NCBI GenBank assembly: GCA_020629615.1
Contig: JAHDCZ010000013.1
Location: 1 to 46,449 of the forward strand
Reading direction: 5' to 3'
Length of the DNA: 46,449 nucleotides
From: Saprospiraceae bacterium
GTDB taxonomy: Bacteria; Bacteroidota; Bacteroidia; Chitinophagales; Saprospiraceae
The position numbers were made by a program, and so were the translations under genes. Of the stretch, positions 25,209-32,443 are shown piece by piece. The notes below the pieces were generated by a model. The model was given only the letters and a program-made list of their open reading frames with translations, had not been told where the DNA came from and made no database searches. Position 1 is the stretch's first letter, and each line of letters begins with the position of its first letter.

Positions 25209-27569
25209 CTAATGAATGATAATCGATTCAGTAACAGTTTTATTGGATTGTCTTACAGTAAGAAAATATTGTCCAGTAGCTAATGATCCAATAGGCAAAA
25301 CATACTGGTTGGAGTTAGCTTGTTTTGTATAATCCTGCTCTTTTACTAATTGACCATCAGCACTTGCAAGACTAGTAAAAATTCGGGTAGTTTGATCTGA
25401 TTCTAATTGAAACATTAGCCTATCCCCTTGTACTGGATTACCAATGATTTTAAGAATCATATCCGATTCTTTAAGTTGATCGTTGCGGTTTTCTGTTTTT
25501 TCGAAATCTAGATCTTTTTGATCATCTTCTAATTTGTAACGAACAGGTAAGGTGTACATAACATCAACAAGCTTACCTCTTTGTTTTCCAGGAATCCAAC
25601 GAATGTTTTCTGCATTCATTTTTTCCAATACTGCTGCAGCATTCGCACCACATTCTGCTCCAATTTCACGGACAACATTGATATCTGTTAAAGATCCATC
25701 CTTTCGAATGATAAATTGTACCACGACCATCCCTTCTATTCCAGCGCTACGAGCGGCATCTGGATAATTTAGGTTAGTATAGATATAATTGAGCATCGCT
25801 TTTTGAGCGCAAGCGGATCTTTCTGATTTATTTACGATTTCTTCGCAACCTGGAAATCGAGGCATCTCTTCGACTACTTTAAAAATAGGATCATCCTGTT
25901 CTATTGGTTTTTTTAATGTTTTTTCCTTAGTAACCTCGCCTGTTTCAGGATCAATACAGTAAATTTTTTCAGACTTATCGGTCGCAATTTTTTTCGTCGT
26001 AACAAGGATAACTCCATTTTCTCCTCTATTACCATATTGATTTAGTGCTTCTTCTCCTTTTAATACTTTAATGTTGTCAATCATGTTAGGATCTAGATCT
26101 TTCATTGCTTTTTGTGAGTACTCTTTTCCATCAACAAAACATATTGGATCATCTGCAGTATGGTTTTCATCATCTTGAAGTTTGTAACGGACTGGTAACA
26201 CATATTGCACCTTTACTGCCTTGCCTCTTTGTTTTCCTGGAGTCCATCGTTTTTCCATTTCATTAAATGATTTTACGACATTTAAAGAAACATTACCGCA
26301 ACCTCCTCCAATATCACGTAGTATTTTTTCATCTGAAATGCTACCGTCTTCATTAACCACAAACTGGATAACAGTTATCCCTTGAATTCCAAGCTTACGC
26401 GCTCTCTCTGGGTATTTAATGTTTTCGTAAATGTATTCAAGCATTTTTTTCTTTGCGCATTCTTCTTTTTCATTAGCACTAGCATCTAAATCCTCACATC
26501 CCGGGAATCTTGGCATCTCTTCTACTACCTTGAAGATAGGATCCTCCAGGTCTTGCGAGATATTGTTTACTATTGGATGAATCCTCTTTTCGTTTAGCTT
26601 ATCCAAAAAAGCTAATTCATCTATTTCAGCTTCATTTTTTTCATCAGTATCAAGCAGAGTATCATGAATATTTTCAGTTTTGTAGGATTCCGTTTCAGAT
26701 CTTTCCACATAGCTTGAAAATGCTAAGGCCATAATAATCAGTAATGGAATAATCATCAAGTATTTAAATTGATGATGAGGTTTAGACTTGTCTTTGTACA
26801 TCATTTGGATTCTAGATTTTAAATGTGAATTAAAAAATTGATTAGCTAAGGCAATCTCAAGTCCGGAATTCGACTGCCTTAGCAAGATTTGGCCGTAAAT
26901 CTTTTCTTCTGTTTCTTTGAGTACGCTGGCGTCTGCCATAAATTCGTGCGTTTCTTTCATTGCTTTTTTGTACAGATATATGAGCGGGTTCCACCAGAAC
27001 AGGATGTGGATTATTTCCATAAAAAGGACATCATAAGTATGCTTCTTTTGGATATGATTTAATTCGTGCTTAAGTATTTCTCGGAAGTTCTTTTCCAAAG
27101 GAAGGACTTCACTGATGAACACGTAATTCAGAAAAGAAAAAGGGAGATGCTTTTGTGAAGTGTGAACTAAAGTATATCCTATGGCCTTTTCTTTCCTTCC
27201 AGTACGGTAAATTTTTAGGATTCTTTGCAAGCCATTTATAAATCGAGCAGTGAAGAACAATATTCCGATAAGATATATGATCCCAATGAACCAAAATATT
27301 GGAAAGAAATTTTGACTTGCTTCTGAAATATTACTAACCATTACATTTGGACCCGAGGCAATATAGTTCAATGGTTGCGCCACTTCTTGTAACTCAGAGT
27401 ATCCTTCCAGTGGAATCCAACGTAAAAGAGGTAGGGTCAAGCCCAATAGTAAAGTACTAAGTAGGTACCAGCGATTCATCGAAAAGAAAGTTTCTTTTCG
27501 AAGAGCAACAATATAAATTAAAAAGAAAACACACCAGCAAATACTGACTTCTAATGAGTAGCTAATCAT
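25209..27569 (-). CDS. M56 (BlaR1-type) membrane metalloprotease fused to two TonB-C domains and a sorting-like domain
   Basis: With the ATG at 27569 (4 bp after the blaI stop) the product has 786 residues; an ATG at 27599 overlapping blaI is possible. The M56 domain (1-290) has four membrane helices and zinc-site HELNH (168-172). No penicillin-binding domain follows. Instead there is TonB-C domain 1 (about 375-465, YPERARKLGIQGITVIQF), a plug-like segment (about 475-530, FVDGKEYSQ...NRGENGVILVTTKK), TonB-C domain 2 (about 590-678, YPDAARSAGIEGMVVVQF) and a C-terminal module (about 705-786; NPVQGDRLMF, ADGQLVKEQ, LATGQYFLTV) resembling a T9SS sorting domain. MPRFPGCE precedes both TonB-C domains, marking an internal duplication. 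It probably senses an envelope signal and cleaves the BlaI-type repressor. Confidence 0.9.
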   Translation of the reverse strand: MISYSLEVSICWCVFFLIYIVALRKETFFSMNRWYLLSTLLLGLTLPLLRWIPLEGYSELQEVAQPLNYIASGPNVMVSNISEASQNFFPIFWFIGIIYLIGILFFTARFINGLQRILKIYRTGRKEKAIGYTLVHTSQKHLPFSFLNYVFISEVLPLEKNFREILKHELNHIQKKHTYDVLFMEIIHILFWWNPLIYLYKKAMKETHEFMADASVLKETEEKIYGQILLRQSNSGLEIALANQFFNSHLKSRIQMMYKDKSKPHHQFKYLMIIPLLIIMALAFSSYVERSETESYKTENIHDTLLDTDEKNEAEIDELAFLDKLNEKRIHPIVNNISQDLEDPIFKVVEEMPRFPGCEDLDASANEKEECAKKKMLEYIYENIKYPERARKLGIQGITVIQFVVNEDGSISDEKILRDIGGGCGNVSLNVVKSFNEMEKRWTPGKQRGKAVKVQYVLPVRYKLQDDENHTADDPICFVDGKEYSQKAMKDLDPNMIDNIKVLKGEEALNQYGNRGENGVILVTTKKIATDKSEKIYCIDPETGEVTKEKTLKKPIEQDDPIFKVVEEMPRFPGCEEIVNKSERSACAQKAMLNYIYTNLNYPDAARSAGIEGMVVVQFIIRKDGSLTDINVVREIGAECGANAAAVLEKMNAENIRWIPGKQRGKLVDVMYTLPVRYKLEDDQKDLDFEKTENRNDQLKESDMILKIIGNPVQGDRLMFQLESDQTTRIFTSLASADGQLVKEQDYTKQANSNQYVLPIGSLATGQYFLTVRQSNKTVTESIIIH

Positions 27570-27573
27570 AGTT

Positions 27574-27945
27574 TTATTTTTTATCGTCCAATTTGTCAAT
27601 CATTTGACTTAGATCTTTAAGATTTAAATCATTCTCTTCAACCATAAAAGATACCAACTCATTCATTGACCCTTCAAAGTAATTACTGACTAGTTTTCTC
27701 AATGAGAATTTGCTGTATGCTTTCTTTTCTATGATTGGAAAATATTCATAAGTACGACCATAACTTTTGTGATCTAAAAACTCCTTCTTTTCTAAGATGC
27801 GAATGATAGATGAAATGGTGGAATGAGGTGGATGTGGCTTATCCATTTTTTCAATTAATGCACTGACCGTTGTTGGTCCATGCTTCCAAATCAATTGCAT
27901 GATTTGTTCTTCAACTTTCGTTAATTTCTGCATGTTATTTTCCAT
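27574..27945 (-). CDS. BlaI/MecI/CopY family transcriptional repressor
   Basis: The 123-residue protein is a winged-helix repressor. KLTKVEEQIMQLIWKHGPTT and the recognition helix HSTISSIIRILEKKEFL followed by a wing (GRTYEYFPII) fit the MecI/BlaI family, and the C-terminal half (about 75-123) is the dimerisation and cleavage region. In BlaI the cleaved bond is Asn-Phe; here I do not see that pair at the expected place, so the cleavage site may differ. It overlaps the end of the TPR gene by 11 bp and precedes the M56 gene, a classic repressor-sensor pair. It presumably represses its own operon by binding near 29116-29147, though no dyad is obvious there. Confidence 0.92.
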   Translation of the reverse strand: MENNMQKLTKVEEQIMQLIWKHGPTTVSALIEKMDKPHPPHSTISSIIRILEKKEFLDHKSYGRTYEYFPIIEKKAYSKFSLRKLVSNYFEGSMNELVSFMVEENDLNLKDLSQMIDKLDDKK

Positions 27946-29104
27946 TAAAATGTTGTTGTTCTTTTAAATATTGTCTCCTTTCTTTAGCATATGTTTTGTA
28001 TTCTTCATTATCATGTTTGCTATCAAAATATTTTTTGTAATAGCGGATGGCTACATTTTTATCCTTGTAATACATGTCAGTTGCTCTAGCTAAATAAAAC
28101 AGTAACAGTGGATCCTTTTGATAGCGATAAGCATCTTCGTAATGCTTGATGGCGTGTTTGAGCTGATTGTTTTGATTATGTAATCGTGCCAGATTTCTAT
28201 GATACAATGAAATGTTAGTAGAGACACCTGCCTCAATGGCCTTCTCAAAATGGTAAATGGAAGTTTTAGTATCCTCTAATTTTTCGTAGGCTGTCGCCAA
28301 ATAATAATGCGCACTTTCAGGATTATTTTCATTGACTAAAGATCGTTCTAAATATACGATTGAGCGATCAAAAGAGTCTATTTGGAGATAAGCATAGCCT
28401 AGCATTTTGTTATAGTAATTATTTAAATCTACTCTGCCCGAAGCCTTTTTTAATATTATTGCAGTACTGTCATAAGCTTTTTGCTTATACGAATTTGTTG
28501 CTTTTAAGAGCATCAAGCCAACATTGAGGCTGTCGTATTTTAAACCTTTCCAAAGCAAAGTGTCCGCTTCTGCAAGTTGATTATTTTTGATAAACATACC
28601 AGATAGACTTCTAATCGCACTTAAGTCTTTGGGGTTTAATTGATGGGCTTTCGCCAAATTAGAAAAGGCATCTTTTATTTCTCCTGCTTTGTTGTATAAG
28701 ACGCCACATTTTCTGAAATACAAACCATTGTCAGGATAAAGCTTTGTTAACTTAGTATAATATTTTATAGCTTTCGGAGTATTATCTTCTTGTTCGTACA
28801 AACTCGCCAAATGATTGAGCATTGTACTATTGTCAGGTTCTTTTTCTTCTAACCTCAAGTAATATTCTTTGGCCGATTTGCTATCTCCAGATTGGAATGA
28901 ATATTTGGCGGCCATTTGAAGATAGTGATGATTAGTGCTATCCAGATTTACCAATTGAATATATCGATCAGCGGCATTTTGATAATTAAATAAATTAGCT
29001 TCTTCGATTGCCAATTGTTTTAAGCTATCCAAGTTGATGTTTTGTGCTACTCCAAATGTGGTAGTACTTAAAAGAAGAAAATATATATGTATTACTCGTG
29101 TCAT
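27935..29104 (-). CDS. Secreted TPR-repeat protein
   Basis: The 389-residue protein has a signal peptide (MTRVIHIYFLLLSTTTFGVAQ) and is helical for the rest, with roughly nine tetratricopeptide repeats of 34 residues; examples are NLFNYQNAADRYIQLVNLD, DNTPKAIKYYTKLTKLYPDN and EDTKTSIYHFEKAIEAGV. TPR arrays act as protein-binding scaffolds; this one is periplasmic. It is the first gene of the leftward operon with BlaI, the M56 protease and the TlpA-like protein, and its stop overlaps the blaI start by 11 bp. A good promoter ends only a few bases before its ATG. A role in delivering or reading the envelope signal for the M56 sensor is inference. Confidence 0.88.
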   Translation of the reverse strand: MTRVIHIYFLLLSTTTFGVAQNINLDSLKQLAIEEANLFNYQNAADRYIQLVNLDSTNHHYLQMAAKYSFQSGDSKSAKEYYLRLEEKEPDNSTMLNHLASLYEQEDNTPKAIKYYTKLTKLYPDNGLYFRKCGVLYNKAGEIKDAFSNLAKAHQLNPKDLSAIRSLSGMFIKNNQLAEADTLLWKGLKYDSLNVGLMLLKATNSYKQKAYDSTAIILKKASGRVDLNNYYNKMLGYAYLQIDSFDRSIVYLERSLVNENNPESAHYYLATAYEKLEDTKTSIYHFEKAIEAGVSTNISLYHRNLARLHNQNNQLKHAIKHYEDAYRYQKDPLLLFYLARATDMYYKDKNVAIRYYKKYFDSKHDNEEYKTYAKERRQYLKEQQHFNGK

Positions 29105-29115
29105 AACGTGTAATC

Positions 29116-29147
29116 CAAATATATAACTAAAAAATAAGTTTTACAAC
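29116..29147 (-). promoter_or_regulatory. Promoter of the TPR-BlaI-M56-TlpA operon
   Basis: On the minus strand, GTTG (29147-29144), a 20-bp spacer and TATATTTG (29123-29116) match the Bacteroidota consensus. The ATG of the TPR gene is at 29104, so the transcript should begin within about 5-9 nt of the start codon, nearly leaderless. Confidence 0.65.
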
Positions 29148-29211
29148 TTAAAAATACGTTGAATAAGGTTTCTAGAATATTTTTGACAAGTAATTATCGA
29201 TCAATTATAGT

Positions 29212-30132
29212 CTAATAATTGATCTTGTCTCTAGGAATTTTTATTTGATAGACGTTTTTCTTGACGGTTAATTTGTTGTCGATTAACCAAGGGTTGTAAT
29301 ATTTTAACGTTCGGTAACTAACGCCATGTTGTTTGGCAAAATCAGGCCAGCTCGCTACAGAACTATCGACAGTGACTTGATAGCAATTATCGTGGGGTGG
29401 ATATTTGTCACTGTCTTGAATGTAAAATCCAAAATCACTCGGATTAGATAAAATTTCTTTAATGGCTACTAGACGAAATACATAGCGACTTGTTTCACTA
29501 TTCATGTTTAAATCGTAATAGCTATCCTCTTTTTGCGCACTCTTAATTTTATTGAAACGAGTAGGACCAACATTATAGGCAGCAGCAGCATCCGTCCAAT
29601 TTCCAAAACGTTTATGTAACTGTTTGATGTATTTGGCTGCAGCCAATGTTGATTTCTCGATATGGTATCGCTCATCAACTTCATCATTGACTTCAAGATC
29701 GAATTCTTTCGCAGCCAGTTTTCTAAATTGCCAATATCCTTTAGCATTGGCAGGCGAACTCACATTTCTTAAATTACTTTCGGCTACAGCCAAATATTTA
29801 AAATCATCAGGGACACCTTGCTCAGCAAATATTCTTTCAATAATTGGAAAGTATCGGTTCGCCATTTTAATATTCAGCATCGTATTCGATTGCCAATAGG
29901 CATTCACCATTAATTCACGATCTAATCTTTCTTTTACATCATACGTGGAAGGTAAAGCTTCTCCACACCACGTAAATACTTTGTTTAGATCGGCAGGATA
30001 AATTTGTTGGGGAAGGTTATTGCCAACGACAGCCGCTTTCTCAGAGCTAGAATCTAAATGATAACTTCCAAAAAGAAGAATACTAAAAATACATCCTGCA
30101 ATCAAACCAAACTTTGTAATTCTATCTTCCAT
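29212..30132 (-). CDS. Lytic transglycosylase (SLT domain) with LysM-like C-terminus
   Basis: I choose the ATG at 30132 (306 residues): it opens MEDRITKFGLIAGCIFSILL, a membrane anchor or signal; an ATG at 30174 adds 14 residues. The SLT domain (about 85-225) shows YLAVAESNLRNVSSPANAKG with the catalytic Glu, then YWQFRKLAAKEFDL and DAAAAYNVGPTRF, as in GH23 enzymes. The C-terminal 60 residues (WPDFAKQHGVSYRTLKYYNP, then NVYQIKIP) look like one LysM module. It cleaves peptidoglycan glycan strands in the periplasm. This is the second such enzyme in the window, with the one at 20577. It follows DUF2480 by about 76 bp and may be co-transcribed. Confidence 0.9.
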   Translation of the reverse strand: MEDRITKFGLIAGCIFSILLFGSYHLDSSSEKAAVVGNNLPQQIYPADLNKVFTWCGEALPSTYDVKERLDRELMVNAYWQSNTMLNIKMANRYFPIIERIFAEQGVPDDFKYLAVAESNLRNVSSPANAKGYWQFRKLAAKEFDLEVNDEVDERYHIEKSTLAAAKYIKQLHKRFGNWTDAAAAYNVGPTRFNKIKSAQKEDSYYDLNMNSETSRYVFRLVAIKEILSNPSDFGFYIQDSDKYPPHDNCYQVTVDSSVASWPDFAKQHGVSYRTLKYYNPWLIDNKLTVKKNVYQIKIPRDKINY

Positions 30133-30208
30133 TATTCCATTTATTCGAGTAGTTCCCAAAATAACTAAAACCAAACGACACCAAGAAATATTGGATCAAG
30201 AATGCCTT

Positions 30209-30742
30209 TTAACGTTTATTTATTTTTCGAGGGCGTTTAAAGATTGGAACCGTAGAACACGGCTCCCCATACATAATAGATTGGGCATAAGGTTTCAATA
30301 ACTGAACGATTTTAAGATAGGCAAAAGGAGGTACATCTTTATCACCACAGCCCTTTATCACGACCCTTTTTTCAAGATACCGTTCAACATCTAAATGATC
30401 CAAGATTTTTTGATAATGAAGTTTTAAAAATTCTTCTTTAGAACACTGAAAAGTCTCTTTGGCATAATCATTCGCGTAAGCGCCAATCAACATATACGCC
30501 CACATCGGAATTATCGCATCAGTCGAACAGTGAACCAAAAGAGTTTTTGCTTCATATTGGGACCAATCCAATTCTTTTAAGGCAGTTCGAAAATCTTTTT
30601 CCTTGAGAATTAATTCTTTGAATAGGTAATCCTTAATATCAAAAAGTGCCAACTCATTAGTGGGATAAAAGTCTTCTAAATTAATGACTTCAATGCCACT
30701 ATTGGCCACTCTATTGACGATGGGTTTACTTTCTAGATTCAT
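30209..30742 (-). CDS. DUF2480 family protein
   Basis: The 177-residue cytoplasmic protein matches DUF2480, a small Bacteroidota family: IVNRVANSGIEVINLEDFYP at the start, LFDIKDYLFKELILKEKDFR, a LVHCSTDAIIPMWAYMLI segment with conserved Cys and polar residues, and VIKGCGDKDVPPFAYLKIVQ. The Cys-containing loops CST and GCGDKD look like a possible metal or substrate site; no function is known to me. It starts by ATGA overlap with scpB, so the two are translationally coupled. Confidence 0.85.
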   Translation of the reverse strand: MNLESKPIVNRVANSGIEVINLEDFYPTNELALFDIKDYLFKELILKEKDFRTALKELDWSQYEAKTLLVHCSTDAIIPMWAYMLIGAYANDYAKETFQCSKEEFLKLHYQKILDHLDVERYLEKRVVIKGCGDKDVPPFAYLKIVQLLKPYAQSIMYGEPCSTVPIFKRPRKINKR

Positions 30743-31347
30743 TCTTCTTCACTTAAATGTTTGTCAGCGGTAGTTACATTTTCTTCTATGGGCGCAGCTT
30801 CTCCTATTGTATTTTCAACGGGTTGAAATTCTCTAAGCTTTGGGAGATCTTTGATGCTTTTCAACCCAAAATAATCCATAAACTTGGTACCCGTTCCGTA
30901 CAATAATGGTCTACCTGGTCCATCACTTCTACCAAATATTTCAACAAGTTCTTTCTCTAAAAGTTTTTGGATAGCATAATCACAGCTCACACCACGTATT
31001 TGTTCAATCTCTGATTTGCCGACAGGTTGTTTGTAAGCTATAATAGATAAGGTCTCCAAAGCAGATCTAGATAACTTCTTTTTATTTAAATGTTTCAAAT
31101 AGCTCCCAACAGTTAAATGATACGAGGCTTTACTTAAAAAGCGGTAACCATTATCTACAAGAACAATTTCTATAGAATATTCGTCACTCTGATATTTTTC
31201 AATGAGCATGTTGATGCCATTTTCAATTTCTTCGTTATTAAAATCGGTTTCGAAAGTGGCATCCAAGCTGTGCTTGATTTCAGCCAATTTAATGGGTGAA
31301 CTAGCGACAAAAATCAAACTTTCTATATGTAGATGTAGGTTTTCCAA
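30739..31347 (-). CDS. scpB: Segregation and condensation protein B
   Basis: ScpB is the winged-helix kleisin partner of SMC-ScpA, which compacts and segregates the chromosome. The 202-residue length is usual. HIESLIFVASSPIKLAEIKH at the N-terminus, the SRSALETLSIIAYKQPVGKS motif with EIEQIRGVSCDYAIQKLLEK, and GRPLLYGTGTKFMDYFGLKS are hallmarks of the family. The C-terminal 35 residues are acidic and low in complexity. scpA is not in the window, as is common. It overlaps DUF2480 by 4 bp; a small membrane-protein gene lies 32 bp upstream in the same direction. Confidence 0.96.
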   Translation of the reverse strand: MENLHLHIESLIFVASSPIKLAEIKHSLDATFETDFNNEEIENGINMLIEKYQSDEYSIEIVLVDNGYRFLSKASYHLTVGSYLKHLNKKKLSRSALETLSIIAYKQPVGKSEIEQIRGVSCDYAIQKLLEKELVEIFGRSDGPGRPLLYGTGTKFMDYFGLKSIKDLPKLREFQPVENTIGEAAPIEENVTTADKHLSEEE

Positions 31348-31379
31348 GCGTCAAATTTTTTACAAATGTAAGCCATTAC

Positions 31380-31748
31380 TTAAAATCGTTTGTAAATAAG
31401 GTAGTATAATATTACCACCAGTAAAATAAAACCAATTAGGAGAATAAATAACTTCAGTTTTTCCTTGCGAGCTTGCCTACGACGAAAATCATTGAGAGGT
31501 GTTTTGGTCTGCTTGTCTATAATTAAACCATACGTAAATTGATCGTTTTCATCCTTGGTTAAATTGAGATTGACTAATTCAGGTCCCATATAGAAATGAT
31601 AGTCTTTATTTTCGACAACGAAGAAATCAATTAACATGATTTCTTCGTTACAATGAACCAGTAAATGCCCATTTTTAGCAGCATGAAATAGCCCAACCTC
31701 ATATTTTTGGTCATAGATATCAAAAAGTGTCCAATGGAGTTGTGGCAA
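31380..31748 (-). CDS. Small protein with one C-terminal membrane segment, unknown
   Basis: The 122-residue frame starts at a TTG (MPQLHWTLFDIYDQK) because no ATG precedes the conserved-looking N-terminus; the next ATG would remove 37 residues. The soluble N-terminal 90 residues look mixed alpha/beta, followed by an Arg/Lys-rich stretch (DFRRRQARKEKLK) and one hydrophobic helix of about 20 residues ending in YKRF. This fits a tail-anchored cytoplasmic protein. I do not recognise a family. It lies directly upstream of scpB and is divergent from the DksA-like gene. Confidence 0.65.
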   Translation of the reverse strand: MPQLHWTLFDIYDQKYEVGLFHAAKNGHLLVHCNEEIMLIDFFVVENKDYHFYMGPELVNLNLTKDENDQFTYGLIIDKQTKTPLNDFRRRQARKEKLKLFILLIGFILLVVILYYLIYKRF

Positions 31749-31847
31749 AATAAAATTTTAGCTTCTGAATTGAAAAACGATCTTTCTTTGAACGTTTAAT
31801 AAATAAATATCTTTATACGGATCGCTGTTTCTTTTTAAAATAACATT

Positions 31848-32183
31848 ATGACTGCAGAAGACAAACAAGAATTAAAGGAAAAAATAATTGCAATGATTGC
31901 CAAATCAGAGAAGGATGTCATTGATTTAGAAGAAATGTCTGCTCCTGTAAGTCCTGAAAACTCTATCGGTAGAGTATCTCGTATGGACGCCATTAATAAC
32001 AAATCTGTCATGGAAGCGGCGCTCAGAAATAAAAAAAGTAAGCTGGGCAAACTACGATTGGCCTTAAAAAACATAGATAATGCGGACTTCGGAATATGCA
32101 AGGACTGTAAGAACCCAATACAAGCGGCTCGATTAATTTATATGCCCGAAAGTACTCAGTGTATTCGATGTGCAGGGCGCTAA
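31848..32183 (+). CDS. DksA/TraR-family C4-type zinc-finger protein
   Basis: The 111-residue protein has a long alpha-helical hairpin (about 1-80) and a C-terminal zinc finger with Cys-Lys-Asp-Cys and Cys-Ile-Arg-Cys (GICKDCKNPI, then STQCIRCAGR). This is the DksA/TraR architecture; such proteins enter the secondary channel of RNA polymerase and modulate initiation, often with ppGpp. The coiled-coil tip of DksA carries two Asp residues in a DxxDxA motif; here the region reads GRVSRMDAINN, so one Asp-Ala is kept. It is shorter than E. coli DksA (151). A hairpin follows the stop (32191-32219). A weak promoter, TTTG-N17-TATCTTTA, lies at 31787-31815. Confidence 0.88.
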   Translation: MTAEDKQELKEKIIAMIAKSEKDVIDLEEMSAPVSPENSIGRVSRMDAINNKSVMEAALRNKKSKLGKLRLALKNIDNADFGICKDCKNPIQAARLIYMPESTQCIRCAGR

Positions 32184-32190
32184 AAAAAAA

Positions 32191-32219
32191 CAGGGTCCAA
32201 TGACATTCATTGTACCCTG
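32191..32219. repeat. Hairpin after the dksA-like gene, T-tract only on the minus strand
   Basis: CAGGGT (32191-32196) pairs with ACCCTG (32214-32219), then one mismatch and further pairing to a 3-nt loop (32204-32206). Nine A residues precede it on the plus strand, so a U-tract exists only for a leftward transcript, yet no leftward gene lies immediately upstream. It may mark the 3' end of the dksA-like mRNA or stop an antisense transcript. Confidence 0.55.
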
Positions 32220-32443
32220 CATAACCCCAAAAAACCAATTGAAAACAATTTATCTTGAATCCCGAAGGACTATTTTCATTTATTTTGAAATACTAGGTAA
32301 TCATCATTACCATATTTGTAATTTCAGCCTTAAGACGATTATAGATTTCGTGAACCACATAAAAAAGAATAAAAAAATTAAATTTTTTTATTACAACTAT
32401 ATAAATATTAGAGAATCAATATTTTAGCGCCAAAAAAAATCTT

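Noticed and set aside
32170-32427. Open frame of 85 codons overlapping the dksA-like stop and the hairpin
   Set aside because: Composition follows AT-rich intergenic sequence with no domain or plausible start; it runs through the hairpin.
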